From positions 1 through 64,000 of the forward strand of contig JAMNXR010000013.1 of the NCBI GenBank assembly GCA_023653055.1: a DNA stretch of 64,000 nt, in the 5' to 3' direction. Made by a program: the position numbers and the translations under genes. The notes beneath the pieces were generated by a model. The model had not been told where the DNA came from. It ran no database searches and saw only the letters and a list, made by a program, of their open reading frames with translations. Source of the stretch: Burkholderiaceae bacterium (GTDB lineage: Bacteria; Pseudomonadota; Gammaproteobacteria; Burkholderiales; Burkholderiaceae_B). Shown here piece by piece: positions 1 to 10,481 of this stretch (position 1 is its first letter; the number at the start of each line of letters is the position of its first letter).

Positions 1-103
1 TAGCGAGGTGGTCCCACCCCTTCCCATCCCGAACAGGACCGTGAAACACCTTAGCGCCGATGATAGTGGACGTACGTCTGTGAAAGTAGGTCATCGTCAA
101 GCT
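1..103 (+). rRNA. rrf: 5S ribosomal RNA, 3' part
   Basis: The first ~103 bases carry the conserved betaproteobacterial 5S core: the GGTCCCACCCC segment, CCCGAACAGGACCGTGAAAC, GCGCCGATGATAGT and GAAAGTAGGTCATCG near the 3' end. Compared with a usual length of about 115-120 nt, roughly a dozen 5' bases lie before the window. It is presumably the last gene of an rrn operon transcribed rightwards into the window, followed at once by a strong terminator. The exact 3' end is estimated. Confidence 0.93.
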
Positions 104-112
104 CTTACCCTC

Positions 113-148
113 AAAACCCCGTAGCCATAAGCTGCGGGGTTTTGTCTT
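113..148 (+). terminator. Rho-independent terminator of the rRNA operon
   Basis: AAAACCCCGTAGC (113-125) pairs with GCTGCGGGGTTTT (131-143) with one G-U, around a five-base loop, and is followed by a T-rich tail. It lies just after the 5S rRNA and just beyond the stop of the convergent maf gene, so it may serve both directions. Confidence 0.85.
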
Positions 149-778
149 TTATGGCTGTAATTGCTTGATTAATTCGTAGGTTTCATAAAGCGGTAAACCC
201 ATCACCCCTGTATAGCTTCCCTCGATTTTTTTAATAAATTGTGCGGCACTACCTTGGATACCATAGGCACCCGCTTTACCGTATGGCTCGCCAGTCGCAA
301 TGTAAGCATCAATTTCTTTTTGTGAGAGTTCAGTAAAATTCACTTGTGTAGTCGACAGCGAACGCCACTGATTCCATTCACCACTTGAATGCATACTTGT
401 TTGAGACAATACGAGTGCGGTATATACCGTGTGCGTTTTTCCACTCAGAAAATTTAAAATGTGTGATGCTTCTTGTGCATCAGTGGGTTTTCCTAAAACA
501 AGATCTCCGAATGCGACGGTCGTATCTGCAGTCAGTATGGCTACTTTCTGTCCTGAACTAATCTGAGCAAGGCCTTGTTTAATTAGCCATTCTTGCGCGC
601 GCATCGCTTTGTCTTCAGCCGTCCGCTGTACATATTCGAGAGGGCTTTCTGAGGAAAAGCGTGGCTCGTCTTCTCCTGGAGGAGAGGGCACATGCAGTAC
701 TTCGTGGGTGCAACCTATTTGATTCAGTAGTGCGTGACGTCTCGGACTGGCCGAAGCTAGATAAAGGGTTGAGTTCAT
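149..778 (-). CDS. maf: Maf-family nucleotide pyrophosphatase (dTTP/UTP type)
   Basis: 209 aa. The N-terminal signature LYLASASPRRHALL and the central ADTTVAFGDLVLGKP block are the hallmarks of the Maf/HAM1-like fold, which hydrolyses non-canonical or surplus nucleoside triphosphates to monophosphates and is linked to septum control. The spacing of the two motifs fits the YhdE-like (dTTP/UTP) rather than the YceF-like subgroup; that is inference. It is the last gene of a minus-strand run, five bases after rlmH. In related Burkholderiales the next gene is often rng; here the rRNA operon end occupies that place. Confidence 0.92.
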   Translation of the reverse strand: MNSTLYLASASPRRHALLNQIGCTHEVLHVPSPPGEDEPRFSSESPLEYVQRTAEDKAMRAQEWLIKQGLAQISSGQKVAILTADTTVAFGDLVLGKPTDAQEASHILNFLSGKTHTVYTALVLSQTSMHSSGEWNQWRSLSTTQVNFTELSQKEIDAYIATGEPYGKAGAYGIQGSAAQFIKKIEGSYTGVMGLPLYETYELIKQLQP

Positions 779-783
779 GGGAG

Positions 784-1254
784 CTATACCCGATGGTAGG
801 GATGGTTATTGAGTATCGACCATGCACGGTAAAGTTGTTCGACCAGAACGACGCGCACCATTGGGTGCGGCATCGTCATTGAGGACAGCCGAATCAGTCC
901 ATCACAATTCGCTTTGAATTGAGGGTCTAAACCGTCCGGACCACCAATAATGATGGCAATATTTTGGCTTGCCTGATGCCAGATATTGAGTTTTGTTGCA
1001 AAGCTTTGCGTTGTCATATCTCGACCGTGTTCGTCGAGCGCAATTCGTAAACACTGATCAGGAATCGCTGCTTCGATGCGTTTGGCCTCTGCCAACATCA
1101 TTTGTTGAGGTGTCTTACCGCTAACCCTCGGTTCGGGTTTGATTTCCTTGAGTGAAATCGCCCAATCTGCTGGCATACGTTTAGCGTAATCGTCCCATGC
1201 CGAATCCACCCAATCCGGCATGCGGTTTCCGACAGCGAGAATCAGGATTTTCAC
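784..1254 (-). CDS. rlmH: 23S rRNA (pseudouridine1915-N3)-methyltransferase RlmH
   Basis: 156 aa, the normal length for this SPOUT-class enzyme, which methylates pseudouridine 1915 in helix 69 of 23S rRNA using S-adenosylmethionine. The protein begins [16 protein letters not shown] from a GTG codon. The C-terminal knot region shows [12 protein letters not shown] and [18 protein letters not shown], with the final conserved [14 protein letters not shown] tail that forms the active site. It lies between rsfS (40 bases upstream) and maf, as usual in Burkholderiales. Confidence 0.96.
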   Translation of the reverse strand: MKILILAVGNRMPDWVDSAWDDYAKRMPADWAISLKEIKPEPRVSGKTPQQMMLAEAKRIEAAIPDQCLRIALDEHGRDMTTQSFATKLNIWHQASQNIAIIIGGPDGLDPQFKANCDGLIRLSSMTMPHPMVRVVLVEQLYRAWSILNNHPYHRV

Positions 1255-1294
1255 AATTCAAATATATAAAAATCGATAAAGACAGCCTGATTTC

Positions 1295-1765
1295 TTAACG
1301 ATTGGAACGAGTTAGTCTGGATGATGCACGACTTGCTGCCCGACGGCCTGTCGGTTCATCGGTTGTGATCATCGGATCAAAGGCGACATCGCTTGTTGCA
1401 ACCGCTACGCGCGTTGACTCAGGTGCGAGTTTCATCCGGACGGGTTTGCTACCCCAGACTTCTTCGAGATTGTAATAAGCGCGAATAGCGGGTTGCATGA
1501 TGTGCACGATGATATCGCCAACATCAACCAATACCCATTCGCCTGTATCTTCGCCCTCTGTTGCAATGACATTGCCACCAAGCGCTTTGACTTTTTCGGC
1601 TACGCTCGAGGCCAACGCGCGTGTTTGGCGGTTGGATGTTGCAGAAGCGACGATGACTCGGTCAAATAAGCTCGTCATTTCGGTAGTGTTAAAAACTTTA
1701 ATATCTTGTGCTTTGATGTCTTCGAGAGCGTCAACAACTGCACGTTGTAGCTTGGTGATGTCCAT
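1295..1765 (-). CDS. rsfS: Ribosome silencing factor RsfS
   Basis: 156 aa from the start MDITKLQRAVVDAL, which matches the family N-terminus; a longer frame upstream runs into nadD and was not used. RsfS binds uL14 on the large subunit and blocks subunit joining when nutrients are scarce. Family motifs seen are KVFNTTEMTSLFDRVIVASATSN, the EGEDTGEWVLVDVGDIIVHIM block and YYNLEEVW (pieces of a continuous domain, residues ~20-115). The last ~40 residues form an Arg/Ser-rich basic tail beyond the core fold, which is longer than in many homologues. It lies 13 bases downstream of nadD. Confidence 0.94.
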   Translation of the reverse strand: MDITKLQRAVVDALEDIKAQDIKVFNTTEMTSLFDRVIVASATSNRQTRALASSVAEKVKALGGNVIATEGEDTGEWVLVDVGDIIVHIMQPAIRAYYNLEEVWGSKPVRMKLAPESTRVAVATSDVAFDPMITTDEPTGRRAASRASSRLTRSNR

Positions 1766-1778
1766 AAGTAATCCTGTT

Positions 1779-2375
1779 TTAGGCTGTGAGCGGACGATAG
1801 AGCCCGTGCTCGTGAATGTATTGCTCGACAACCTCAGGAAGGAGGTCACGCGCGGATTGTTGTTGTGCAAGTCGCTGACGAATGACGGTCGCTGAAACAT
1901 CTAGCGGTTCAAAGGGAATAATTAAAAGTGTACGTTTATGTGCCTTGAGCCACTGAGAGAGCGCAAGAGGAGGGGTTAAGGTAGAGCCAGGTCGTTGCGC
2001 TACGGCTAGCTCAACACTTAGCGCAATATCTTGCCATCTATGCCAGGTGCAAAAGTTCGTTAGTTGATCCGTTCCCAAGATCCAAACGTACTTATTTTTT
2101 GTTTCGAGTGCCTCAAGTGTTTCAATTGTATAGGTTGGGCCAGTTCGCTGTATTTCAATAGGGTTAATCTCAACCTTATCGAGACCTTTTGTCGCGAGGC
2201 GCAGCATGTTGAGGCGATGTTCAGGGGTGGCCCCGAGCGCAGGCCTCTGCCATGGTTGCCCAGCGGGAATGATTTGTACTTGATCAAGCTTGAGATGTTC
2301 AAGTGCAGCTTGCGCTAGCAAAAGATGTGCATGGTGAACGGGATCAAAGCTCCCCCCGAGAAGGCCTACGCGCAT
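1779..2375 (-). CDS. nadD: Nicotinate-nucleotide adenylyltransferase NadD
   Basis: 198 aa. It transfers AMP from ATP to nicotinate mononucleotide in NAD synthesis. The N-terminal [18 protein letters not shown] carries the GGSFDPxHxGH-type nucleotidyltransferase motif, and SATVIRQRLAQQQS near the C-terminus is the ISST-R-like second ATP site. I chose the ATG at 2375 because its first base is the last base of the hemF stop codon (TAATG coupling); a GTG three codons upstream is possible. It precedes rsfS, a very common pairing. Confidence 0.95.
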   Translation of the reverse strand: MRVGLLGGSFDPVHHAHLLLAQAALEHLKLDQVQIIPAGQPWQRPALGATPEHRLNMLRLATKGLDKVEINPIEIQRTGPTYTIETLEALETKNKYVWILGTDQLTNFCTWHRWQDIALSVELAVAQRPGSTLTPPLALSQWLKAHKRTLLIIPFEPLDVSATVIRQRLAQQQSARDLLPEVVEQYIHEHGLYRPLTA

Positions 2376-3331
2376 TAGGCCCACTGCCTTGGCTTGAGAA
2401 ACTCGGCCAGTCGCGCTTCGGGGGATCCAGGATCAGGCTGCCAGTTGTAACGCCATGCTGCCATGGGTGGCATAGACAAAAGAATTGATTCGGTACGACC
2501 CCCCGATTGCAAACCAAAAAGAGTCCCTCTATCAAACACGAGGTTGAACTCTACATAACGTCCGCGACGGTAGGCGAGAAAGTCACGTTCGCGTTCACCA
2601 TAGGCAATATCACGACGCTTTTCGACGATAGGCATATAGGCTGATAAAAAAGCATTGCCTACGGAGCGTATGACAGCAAAAGAGGCATCAAAACCTCCTG
2701 TACTCAGATCGTCAAAGAATATGCCACCAATGCCACGCATTTCGTTACGATGTTTGAGAAAGAAGTACTCATCACACCATTTTTTGTATGCGTCATAAGC
2801 CGTATCACTATGGGGCGCAAGTGCATCGCGATTGACCCGATGAAAGTGCTGGGCATCTTCTTCGAAGGGATAGTAAGGCGTTAAATCCATACCGCCGCCA
2901 AACCAGAAAATATCCTGTTGCTCCGTCTCTGGCGCAGCTTTGGCCACAAACATTCTCACGTTCATGTGCGTGGTCGGAATGTATGGGTTACGAGGGTGCA
3001 AAACCATAGAGACGCCCATGGCTTCCCAAGGACGGCCGGCTACTTCTGGACGGTGCAGGGTGGCAGAGGGGGGGAGCGTCATGCCTTTAACATGGCTAAA
3101 TAGCACGCCGGCGCGCTCAAACAAAGAGCCTCCCTCAATCAGACGAGAAATTCCACCGCCACCCTCGGCACGTGTCCATTCATCGCGAAGAAAAGTGTCA
3201 CCGCCTGCACGTTCGAGCGCCATCACGATATTTTGCTGAAGCCCTAATAAATAGGCACGAACCGCAGGAAGATCCACCGTAGAAAGGACGGACTGTTCAG
3301 AAGAGGTGCTATCGGAGGTGCTGTTTGGCAT
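2375..3331 (-). CDS. hemF: Aerobic coproporphyrinogen III oxidase HemF
   Basis: 318 aa. It performs oxygen-dependent decarboxylation of coproporphyrinogen III to protoporphyrinogen IX in haem synthesis, in the cytoplasm. Visible signatures are [15 protein letters not shown], the [16 protein letters not shown] metal/substrate block, [16 protein letters not shown] and the C-terminal [11 protein letters not shown]. The length is slightly over the typical ~300 because of an N-terminal Ser/Thr-rich extension. It lies three bases after purD and is translationally coupled to nadD. Confidence 0.97.
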   Translation of the reverse strand: MPNSTSDSTSSEQSVLSTVDLPAVRAYLLGLQQNIVMALERAGGDTFLRDEWTRAEGGGGISRLIEGGSLFERAGVLFSHVKGMTLPPSATLHRPEVAGRPWEAMGVSMVLHPRNPYIPTTHMNVRMFVAKAAPETEQQDIFWFGGGMDLTPYYPFEEDAQHFHRVNRDALAPHSDTAYDAYKKWCDEYFFLKHRNEMRGIGGIFFDDLSTGGFDASFAVIRSVGNAFLSAYMPIVEKRRDIAYGERERDFLAYRRGRYVEFNLVFDRGTLFGLQSGGRTESILLSMPPMAAWRYNWQPDPGSPEARLAEFLKPRQWA

Positions 3332-3334
3332 GGT

Positions 3335-4615
3335 TTAGGATTCCAGTGCTCGCCAGCCAATATCTGTTCTGTACTGGGCACCATCAAAATGAATTTTTTG
3401 GACGGCTGCATAAACACGTTTTTGTGTTGCACGGACTGTGTCATCTAACGCCGTGACGCACAACACACGACCGCCACTTGTTAAGGGAACGTTATCTTTC
3501 AGTGTTGTGCCAGCATGAAAGACGACGCAGTCGCTCGCTTCGGCAGGGATCCCAGTAATTGGATCACCTAATCGCGGTGTGCTGGGGTAATTGTGACTGG
3601 CCATGACAACGCCAAGGGCCGTGCGGGGGTCCCAATCGATTTGTGCTTGATCAAGCGTGCCATTGACTCCGTGCTCGAACACGGAGAGCAGGTCACTCCG
3701 GACGCGCATCATGATGGGTTGTGTTTCTGGATCTCCCATGCGGCAGTTAAATTCGAGGACCTTGATGGGACACGTCGCGTCATTCCCTTGGCCAATCATC
3801 AAACCTGCATAGAGAAAGCCTGTAAAAGGAATGCCGTCTGCAGCCATGCCGTTGATGGTGGGCTCGATGACTTCTTGCATGGCGCGTTCAAAAATGACCG
3901 GAGTCACGACTGGCGCAGGTGAGTAAGCACCCATCCCACCTGTATTGGGGCCTTGATCTGCATCCTTTAGACGCTTATGGTCTTGACTCGTCGCGAGAGG
4001 AAAGATATTTTTCCCATCGCAGAGGACGATAAAGCTTGCTTCTTCGCCTAGTAAGCATTCTTCGATGACAACGCGCGCACCTGCAGCGCCTAAAGATCCA
4101 TCCCCGAGCATAGCGTCGACTGCTTCGTGCGCTTCGTCGAGAGACATCGCGACGACCACGCCTTTGCCTGCTGCCAGACCATCCGCCTTGATGACGATGG
4201 GGGCTCCTTGCGCATTGATGTAGTCATGTGCGGCAAGTGGGTCTGTGAAAGTCTGGTAAGCGGCAGTTGGGATGTGATGGCGCACCATGAAGGCTTTGGC
4301 AAAGTCCTTGGAGCTTTCGAGTTGTGCCGCAGCGCGAGTGGGACCAAAAATCTTGAGGTCTTGGGCACGGAACGTATCTACGACTCCTTGAGCCAAAGGC
4401 GCTTCGGGTCCTACTATTGTTAACGCGACACCTTGCGCGCGGACAAAATCTGCTAACGCTTGAGGATCCGACAGGGCAACATTGGAGGCGCCTTTCATGA
4501 GTGCCGTACCGCCGTTTCCGGGCGCTACGTAAACGTGCTCAACACGTTTGGATTGCAATAAACGCCAGGCCAAAGCGTGTTCGCGGCCACCAGAGCCAAT
4601 CACTAGTAGTTTCAT
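3335..4615 (-). CDS. purD: Phosphoribosylamine-glycine ligase PurD
   Basis: 426 aa, the normal length. It is the second step of de novo purine synthesis: ATP-dependent joining of glycine to 5-phosphoribosylamine. The sequence starts with MKLLVIGSGGREHALAW, has the ATP-grasp loop IVIKADGLAAGKGVVVA, and the metal-binding LEFNCRMGDPETQ segment that is diagnostic for PurD. It begins six bases after yebC and runs into hemF with a three-base gap, so the whole block from 5353 to 149 is probably one transcript. Confidence 0.97.
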   Translation of the reverse strand: MKLLVIGSGGREHALAWRLLQSKRVEHVYVAPGNGGTALMKGASNVALSDPQALADFVRAQGVALTIVGPEAPLAQGVVDTFRAQDLKIFGPTRAAAQLESSKDFAKAFMVRHHIPTAAYQTFTDPLAAHDYINAQGAPIVIKADGLAAGKGVVVAMSLDEAHEAVDAMLGDGSLGAAGARVVIEECLLGEEASFIVLCDGKNIFPLATSQDHKRLKDADQGPNTGGMGAYSPAPVVTPVIFERAMQEVIEPTINGMAADGIPFTGFLYAGLMIGQGNDATCPIKVLEFNCRMGDPETQPIMMRVRSDLLSVFEHGVNGTLDQAQIDWDPRTALGVVMASHNYPSTPRLGDPITGIPAEASDCVVFHAGTTLKDNVPLTSGGRVLCVTALDDTVRATQKRVYAAVQKIHFDGAQYRTDIGWRALES

Positions 4616-4621
4616 GCGTAT

Positions 4622-5353
4622 CTAGTCCTGCTCATCCATCACAGCGTTGGTATAGACCTCTTGGACATCATCGAGTGACTCCAGAGCATCGAGTAATTTT
4701 TGCATTTTGACTGCGTCATCGCCTGTGAGCTCAACCTCGTTGTTGGGCTTCATCACGATGTCGGCCATTTCGGGGACAAGGCCTTTCGCTTGCAAGGCAT
4801 CGCGCACCGCAGCAAACGCTGTCGTGGCACAGGTGACTTCGATCACACCTTCTTCGTCAGTCACAACATCGTCTGCACCGGCATCAAGTGCGGCTTCCAT
4901 CACGACGTCCTCGGAGGTGCCTGGTGCAAAAACAAACTGCCCACAATGCGTGAACATAAATGCGACTGATCCCTCCTGCCCGAGATTGCCACCATTTTTA
5001 GATAACGCGTGGCGCACGTCCGCGACAGTTCGGGTGCGATTGTCCGTCATGCAGTCCACGACGACTGCTGCACCGCCCACACCATAGCCCTCGTAACGAA
5101 TCTCGTCATAGTTGGCGCCATCGGCACCTCCTGCGCCACGCGTAATGGCACGTTGAATATTTTCCTTGGGCATGTTGGCTGCGGTTGCCTTGTCCCAAGC
5201 CATACGGAGTCTGGGGTTTGCATCGGGGTCGGCACCGCCCGCGCGGGCAGCCACCGTGACTTCACGAATGATTTTGGTCCAAAGTTTTCCGCGTTTGGCA
5301 TCCTGGCGACCTTTACGGTGCTGGATATTGGCCCATTTGCTGTGTCCGGCCAT
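4622..5353 (-). CDS. yebC: YebC/PmpR-family protein
   Basis: 243 aa from [18 protein letters not shown], the invariant family N-terminus; an in-frame extension of 27 codons upstream was rejected because it has no family similarity. YebC-type proteins were named as transcriptional regulators, and recent work links the family to relieving ribosome stalling at proline-rich stretches. Conserved blocks are [20 protein letters not shown] and the [21 protein letters not shown] segment. It is the first gene of the minus-strand housekeeping run and is divergent from the quinone oxidoreductase gene. Confidence 0.95.
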   Translation of the reverse strand: MAGHSKWANIQHRKGRQDAKRGKLWTKIIREVTVAARAGGADPDANPRLRMAWDKATAANMPKENIQRAITRGAGGADGANYDEIRYEGYGVGGAAVVVDCMTDNRTRTVADVRHALSKNGGNLGQEGSVAFMFTHCGQFVFAPGTSEDVVMEAALDAGADDVVTDEEGVIEVTCATTAFAAVRDALQAKGLVPEMADIVMKPNNEVELTGDDAVKMQKLLDALESLDDVQEVYTNAVMDEQD

Positions 5354-5476
5354 AGTTTCCTGCAATTTGTCGAGGTAAAAGTGCATTTTACCCCGCGTAC
5401 GATATAAACTTGCGTGTGATGAAATCTTTGGCAATTTCCTGCATTTTGCCTTCCTTTTATATTATCTGGAGTACTC
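5354..5476. promoter_or_regulatory. Divergent promoter region, yebC / quinone oxidoreductase
   Basis: These 123 bases separate two divergent genes and must hold both promoters. An AT-rich TTTTATATTATC stretch at about 5455-5466 and GGAG just before the ATG at 5477 are visible. No -35/-10 pair with convincing spacing was found in either direction. Confidence 0.4.
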
Positions 5477-6463
5477 ATGAGCAATCTAGTTAAAGCCATT
5501 CGCATTGAAAAAAACGGCGGACCTGAAGTCTTGCAACTCGTTCAGGTCGAAGTACCTGCTCCAGGCGATAACGAAATCACGATCAAGCAGCACGCAGCAG
5601 GTCTGAATTTCATCGATATTTACTTCCGCGACGGTCTGTACAAAAGTCCTTTGCCGCATGGTTTAGGCTTCGAGGGCGCTGGCGTGGTCACTGCAGTTGG
5701 CAAAGCCGTGACGCGTTTCAAAGAAGGTGATCGCGTGGCGTATGGCCAAAGCCCGATTGGTGCGTATGCCCAAGCGCGCAACGTACCTGCTGCGCAAGTC
5801 GTCAAGCTGCCAGAAGGCATTAGCTTCGAAGAAGCCGCTGCCATGATGCTTAAAGGCTTGACAGTGCAGTATCTGCTGCGCCAGACCTACCGTATCAAAG
5901 AAGGTGAGACGATTTTGTTTCACGCCGCAGCTGGCGGTGTCGGACTGATCGCTTGCCAGTGGGCCAAGGCGCTGGGTGTCAAGGTGATTGGTACTGCTTC
6001 CAGCCCAGAAAAGGCAGCACTTGCCAAGGCCCACGGCGCGTGGGAAGTGATTGACTATTCCAAGGAAAATGTTGCTGAGCGCGTGTTGGAACTGACGGGT
6101 GGCAAGAAAGTCCCCGTTGTTTATGATGGTGTGGGCAAAGACACCTGGATGACTTCACTCGATAGCTTGCAGCCACGCGGATTGATGGTGAGCTACGGCA
6201 ATGCTTCAGGTCCCGTTGAAGGCGTCTCCTTGGGAATTTTGGCTGCCAAAGGCTCTTTGTATGTGACACGTCCTACTCTGGCCGTACACGTCAACACCCC
6301 TGAAAAAATGCAGGCAGCGGCCGACGAGTTGTTTGAAATGGTCTTGGCTAAAAAGATCAAGATCCGTATTGATCAGCGTTACCCGCTTGAGCAAGCAGGC
6401 GAGGCGCAAGCAGCCCTGGCCTCACGTAAGACAACAGGTGCGACAATTTTTACCCTGAACTAA
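5477..6463 (+). CDS. qor: NADPH:quinone oxidoreductase, zeta-crystallin-like (MDR family)
   Basis: 328 aa medium-chain dehydrogenase/reductase without the structural or catalytic zinc cysteines. Residues ~25-125 are the GroES-like domain (HAAGLNFIDIYFRDGLY, GFEGAGVVTAVG). The Rossmann nucleotide loop is HAAAGGVGLIACQWAKALG (about residues 149-167), followed by the NADPH-favouring GTASSPEKAALAKAHGA. The family reduces quinones by NADPH, often as a detoxifying step. It stands alone, with its own RBS and a terminator behind it. Confidence 0.93.
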   Translation: MSNLVKAIRIEKNGGPEVLQLVQVEVPAPGDNEITIKQHAAGLNFIDIYFRDGLYKSPLPHGLGFEGAGVVTAVGKAVTRFKEGDRVAYGQSPIGAYAQARNVPAAQVVKLPEGISFEEAAAMMLKGLTVQYLLRQTYRIKEGETILFHAAAGGVGLIACQWAKALGVKVIGTASSPEKAALAKAHGAWEVIDYSKENVAERVLELTGGKKVPVVYDGVGKDTWMTSLDSLQPRGLMVSYGNASGPVEGVSLGILAAKGSLYVTRPTLAVHVNTPEKMQAAADELFEMVLAKKIKIRIDQRYPLEQAGEAQAALASRKTTGATIFTLN

Positions 6464-6502
6464 TGATGCTCTTACTCGCGTCTTAAGACCTGAGTATTGC
6501 GT

Positions 6503-6541
6503 AAAAAAGCCTGCCGGGATGTTCCTCCGGCAGGCTTTTTA
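6503..6541. terminator. Bidirectional terminator between qor and fbp
   Basis: AAGCCTGCCGG (6507-6517) and CCGGCAGGCTT (6527-6537) form a perfect 11-bp GC-rich stem with A-run before and T-run after, so it can end transcription of the convergent genes on both strands. Confidence 0.92.
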
Positions 6542-6573
6542 ATGGTTAACACTTTTTGGCGAAGCCGCCTCTT

Positions 6574-7596
6574 CTAGGCTGACTTGCTAGCCTCATGGTG
6601 ATAGCGCGTCACAAGCTCGACTTCATTTTTCGAACCCAGAACAACGCCGACGCGCTGATGCAGACTAGTGGGTTGAATATCCAAGATACGTTGCGTGCCG
6701 TCCGTCGACGCACCGCCTGCTTGTTCAACCAACATGCTCATTGGGTTGGCTTCGTACATCAGGCGCAGCTTGCCTGGTTTGCCGGGTTCACGGGCATCCC
6801 AAGGGTACATAAAAATACCGCCACGAGTAATAAGTCTATGCACGTCAGCGACCATCGCTGCGATCCAACGCGTATTGAAATCTTTACCGCGCACACCTGT
6901 TTTTCCGGCCAAGCATTCGTCGATATAGCGACGAACGGGTGGCGCCCAGTGGCGCATATTAGACATATTGATCGCAAATTCTTTGGTGTCTGCTGGGATC
7001 GTCATGTTTTCGTGCGTCAACAGCCACGAGCCCATTTCTCGGTCAAGCGTAAAGCCCATGACCCCTTGGCCAATCGTCAAGACCAACATGGTCTGGGGAC
7101 CATAAATTGCATAGCCCGCTACCACTTGTGTGCTGCCTGGCTGTAGGAAATCCTCCTCGGTAATTTCACGTCCCGAGGCGCTGGCAGGCGCGCGAAGCAC
7201 AGAAAAAATCGTACCGATTGAGACATTGATATCGATGTTGGAGGAGCCATCCAGGGGGTCGAACAACAACAAAAATTCGCCTTTTGGATAACGATTGGGG
7301 ATCAGGTGAATGGTTTCCATTTCCTCGGATGCCATGGCAGCAAGGTGACCGCCCCATTCATTGGCTTCAAGTAATACTTCGTTAGAAATCACATCGAGCT
7401 TTTTTTGGACCTCGCCCTGAACGTTCTCGCTTTCTAGACTACCCAGTACTCCGCCTAAAGCGCCTTTGCTGACAGCGTGACTGATTGTTTTACATGCTCT
7501 GGAGACAATTTCAATCAGCAAGCGAACTTCTGATCCGAGTGCGTGTTCGGCACGCTGCTGTTCAACAAGGTACTGGGTGAGTGTTTTGCGTTTCAT
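6574..7596 (-). CDS. fbp: Fructose-1,6-bisphosphatase, class I
   Basis: 340 aa. It hydrolyses fructose-1,6-bisphosphate to fructose-6-phosphate in gluconeogenesis. The metal-binding [18 protein letters not shown] segment is the class I signature, and the active-site [20 protein letters not shown] block is intact. It ends convergently on qor at the shared terminator. Fifty bases separate it from pepN, which reads in the same direction, so co-transcription is possible. Confidence 0.97.
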   Translation of the reverse strand: MKRKTLTQYLVEQQRAEHALGSEVRLLIEIVSRACKTISHAVSKGALGGVLGSLESENVQGEVQKKLDVISNEVLLEANEWGGHLAAMASEEMETIHLIPNRYPKGEFLLLFDPLDGSSNIDINVSIGTIFSVLRAPASASGREITEEDFLQPGSTQVVAGYAIYGPQTMLVLTIGQGVMGFTLDREMGSWLLTHENMTIPADTKEFAINMSNMRHWAPPVRRYIDECLAGKTGVRGKDFNTRWIAAMVADVHRLITRGGIFMYPWDAREPGKPGKLRLMYEANPMSMLVEQAGGASTDGTQRILDIQPTSLHQRVGVVLGSKNEVELVTRYHHEASKSA

Positions 7597-7646
7597 GATG
7601 TGATGTCGATATGATGAAATGAGAGTGTAGGCTAGGTTTAAAAAGA

Positions 7647-10367
7647 TTACAGCGCCAAGGCTTTTGAAATGATTTCAAGTGTGTTGCGCGACAACTGGGG
7701 ATGCGCGGCGACGCGTTGGAGCTCATGTTGCATCTGTGCACGGACAGTCGGCACAAAGCGCGCCCAGTGATCAAAAGCGCGTGCCAAGCGTGCGGCAATC
7801 TCTGGATTAAGTCCGTCAAGCGCAAGCACTTGATCAGCCCAAAAACGGTAGCCGCTCCCATCTTCGGCATGGAGTCCCAGGACATTAGCCATGCAAAATT
7901 GAAAAATCACGGATCTGGCGCGATTTGGGTTGCGGAGCGTAAAGACTGGATGCGCCATCAGTCCAAGCATGCCTTCTGCCGTGGCCAAGGGCGATGAAGC
8001 CTGCACCGCAAACCACTTGTCGATCACAAGGGGATCATGTTGCCAGTTTTCATAAAACTGAATAATGGCATCGCTGGTGCGCGCGCTGTGCGTCTCGTGT
8101 GTGAGTGCACCGAAGGCGGCCATGCGATCGGTCATGTTGGTTGCATGATTGAACTGTTGAAATGCGCAGTCTATGGCCTCGGAGTGTTGGGCGGCAATCA
8201 GAAAGGACAGCGCGAGATTTTTAAGTGCACGCTTTCCGGCTGGCCCCGGAGCGGGTGAATAACTTCCTGGTGTCGCTTGCTGATGATAGGTATTGAAAAG
8301 TTCTGCATTGTAATGTTGAGCAAGAATGCGTTTGAGCGCAGCACGTGCATGTGACACTGCGACAGGATCCATCGCATCCATACGCTCTAACACTGTTTTT
8401 TCAACAGGTAAGCTAAGCGCGCGTGCTTGATAGCCGGCATCGACGGAGTCGTCTTTGAGCATGGCACCCCAGGCCTCAATCATGATGGGGTCTGGCGAAC
8501 AAACTTGTCCTGTTTCTCGCCAGGCGGTGGCCATGTTCAATATCTGTCGTGTCGCCAATTCTTGACCGGACTCCCAGCGTGCAAAGGCATTACTGTCATG
8601 CGCAGATAGTAGGGCAAGCTCCTGACTGGTGTAGGGGTAGATGAGGTTGACGGGGGCTGAGAAGTCTCTCAGCAGCGAAGGGGTGGGACGGCTTGAGATG
8701 TTCTCAAAGGTCCAACGTTGGGATGCTTGGGTGAGCTCGAGCATTCTCTCCATGGGCGCGGGGCTCGCTTGATCTTGAACGACAAGGGGTAGGGCGCATC
8801 CATGGGCATCTAGCAAACCAATCGTGATTGGAATATGAAAGGGAAGTTTGGTCGTGTGTGATTGCTTTTCAACGCCAACAGGCGCGCACTGCTGGGTTAA
8901 GGTCAGCGTGCAGCGTTGCGCGGTCGAGTCATACTCAAGTGATGCGGTGACCCGTGGTGTGCCGGCTTGACTGTACCAGCGTTTAAATTGCGTCAGGTTT
9001 TTGTCTGGATGTTGACGTTGTAACGCCCAGTTCATGGCATCTACAAAGTCATCACATGTCACGGCCTGGCCATCATGCCGCCTAAAATATTCGTCCATGC
9101 CTGCACGAAACGTATTTTCACCTAATAAGGTATGCATCATGCGGATCACTTCAGACCCTTTTTCATACACAGTTGCGGTGTAAAAGTTACCAATTTCTTG
9201 ATAACTTTCGGGACGAATGGGATGGGCCATTGGGCCACTATCTTCGGGAAACTGAGCGGCTCTCAAGGTCACGACATCATCTATGCGCTTGATCGCTCTT
9301 GCACTTTGAGCAGCTTTCGCGCTGAGTCCCTGCGCCATCATATCGGCTGTGAATTCTTGGTCGCGAAAGACTGTGAGGCCTTCCTTTAGACTGAGCTCGA
9401 ACCAGTCACGGCAGGTCACGCGGTTGCCTGTCCAGTTGTGAAAATACTCGTGTCCGATGACCGCTTCGATCGCCTGATAGTTGGAATCGGTCGCGGTGTT
9501 TGGATTGGCTAGCACGTATGCAGCGTTAAAAATATTGAGCCCTTTGTTCTCCATTGCGCCCATGTTGAAGTCTCTGGCAGCCACAATCATGAAACGATCT
9601 AAATCAAGCTCTAATCCAAAGCGCTGCTCATCCCAGCGCAGTGAGCGCTCGAGTGAGGCCATGGCCCATTCTGTTTGATTTTCAGAGCCTGGGTCGCTGT
9701 AGACCTGTAATAAAACCTTGCGACCGCTTGCTGTCGTCGTGTGGTGCTCTCGGCACGCGAAATCGCCCGCGACAAGCGCAAACAAGTAACTCGGTTTGAC
9801 AAACGGATCATGCCATTGCACCTCGTGGCGTTGATCCTCTAATTCTTTTTTGAGGACAAGATTGCCGTTTGAGAGCAGTAAAGGGTAAGTCGCTCGGTGG
9901 CCACGCAGCGTCACGTGATACTCAGACATCACATCAGGGCGATCAGGAAACCACGTAATTTTTCTAAAACCTTGGGCTTCGCACTGGGTGAATAAACTGT
10001 TTCCGGATACATATAATCCTGAAAGACTGGTGTTTTTTGCGGGTTGGCAGGTACTAACGATTACGATTTCTGCATGATCGGGTAGGTCAAACAGTGTGAG
10101 CTGTGAGGCAGTGAGTGTGTATCGGGCGCGATCGAGTGGGTCGCCATTGAGATGAATCGAGATTAAGGCGAGATCCTCGCCGTCCAACACGAAGTCGCCG
10201 GTGTCTAAAATATCTTTTCGACGATGCACGACCATTTGAGCGCGTACCCATGTCAAGTCGGCCTCTAAGTCGAACTCAAGGTGAACAGAGGGAATAAGAA
10301 AGCCGAAGGGGCGGTAGTCTTCGCGTCGAATTGTGGTGCCGGTCTCTGTGCGCATGCTGTCGTCCAT
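7647..10367 (-). CDS. pepN: Aminopeptidase N (M1 zinc metallopeptidase)
   Basis: 906 aa, typical for proteobacterial PepN. It removes N-terminal residues from peptides in the cytoplasm. The substrate-binding motif [11 protein letters not shown] is followed by the zinc site [16 protein letters not shown] with the downstream Glu in FELSLKEG (HExxH-18-E). The all-beta N-terminal domain and the long alpha-helical C-terminal domain are complete. It is divergent from the dioxygenase gene across 114 bases. ATG at 10367 was used; an in-frame ATG four codons later is an alternative. Confidence 0.97.
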   Translation of the reverse strand: MDDSMRTETGTTIRREDYRPFGFLIPSVHLEFDLEADLTWVRAQMVVHRRKDILDTGDFVLDGEDLALISIHLNGDPLDRARYTLTASQLTLFDLPDHAEIVIVSTCQPAKNTSLSGLYVSGNSLFTQCEAQGFRKITWFPDRPDVMSEYHVTLRGHRATYPLLLSNGNLVLKKELEDQRHEVQWHDPFVKPSYLFALVAGDFACREHHTTTASGRKVLLQVYSDPGSENQTEWAMASLERSLRWDEQRFGLELDLDRFMIVAARDFNMGAMENKGLNIFNAAYVLANPNTATDSNYQAIEAVIGHEYFHNWTGNRVTCRDWFELSLKEGLTVFRDQEFTADMMAQGLSAKAAQSARAIKRIDDVVTLRAAQFPEDSGPMAHPIRPESYQEIGNFYTATVYEKGSEVIRMMHTLLGENTFRAGMDEYFRRHDGQAVTCDDFVDAMNWALQRQHPDKNLTQFKRWYSQAGTPRVTASLEYDSTAQRCTLTLTQQCAPVGVEKQSHTTKLPFHIPITIGLLDAHGCALPLVVQDQASPAPMERMLELTQASQRWTFENISSRPTPSLLRDFSAPVNLIYPYTSQELALLSAHDSNAFARWESGQELATRQILNMATAWRETGQVCSPDPIMIEAWGAMLKDDSVDAGYQARALSLPVEKTVLERMDAMDPVAVSHARAALKRILAQHYNAELFNTYHQQATPGSYSPAPGPAGKRALKNLALSFLIAAQHSEAIDCAFQQFNHATNMTDRMAAFGALTHETHSARTSDAIIQFYENWQHDPLVIDKWFAVQASSPLATAEGMLGLMAHPVFTLRNPNRARSVIFQFCMANVLGLHAEDGSGYRFWADQVLALDGLNPEIAARLARAFDHWARFVPTVRAQMQHELQRVAAHPQLSRNTLEIISKALAL

Positions 10368-10481
10368 AAATAATCTATCCCATTGTATGAGCCTTGCGTA
10401 GAAAAACCTGACAAACTTGCCGCTGAAATCGTGTTTCTGTCCTATGATTGAGGTTCGTTTGGTTCAAATAATATCTACGCG

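Noticed and set aside
5354-5434. Longer YebC start
   Set aside because: The family invariably starts near MAGHSKW, at 5353; the upstream codons are the divergent promoter region.
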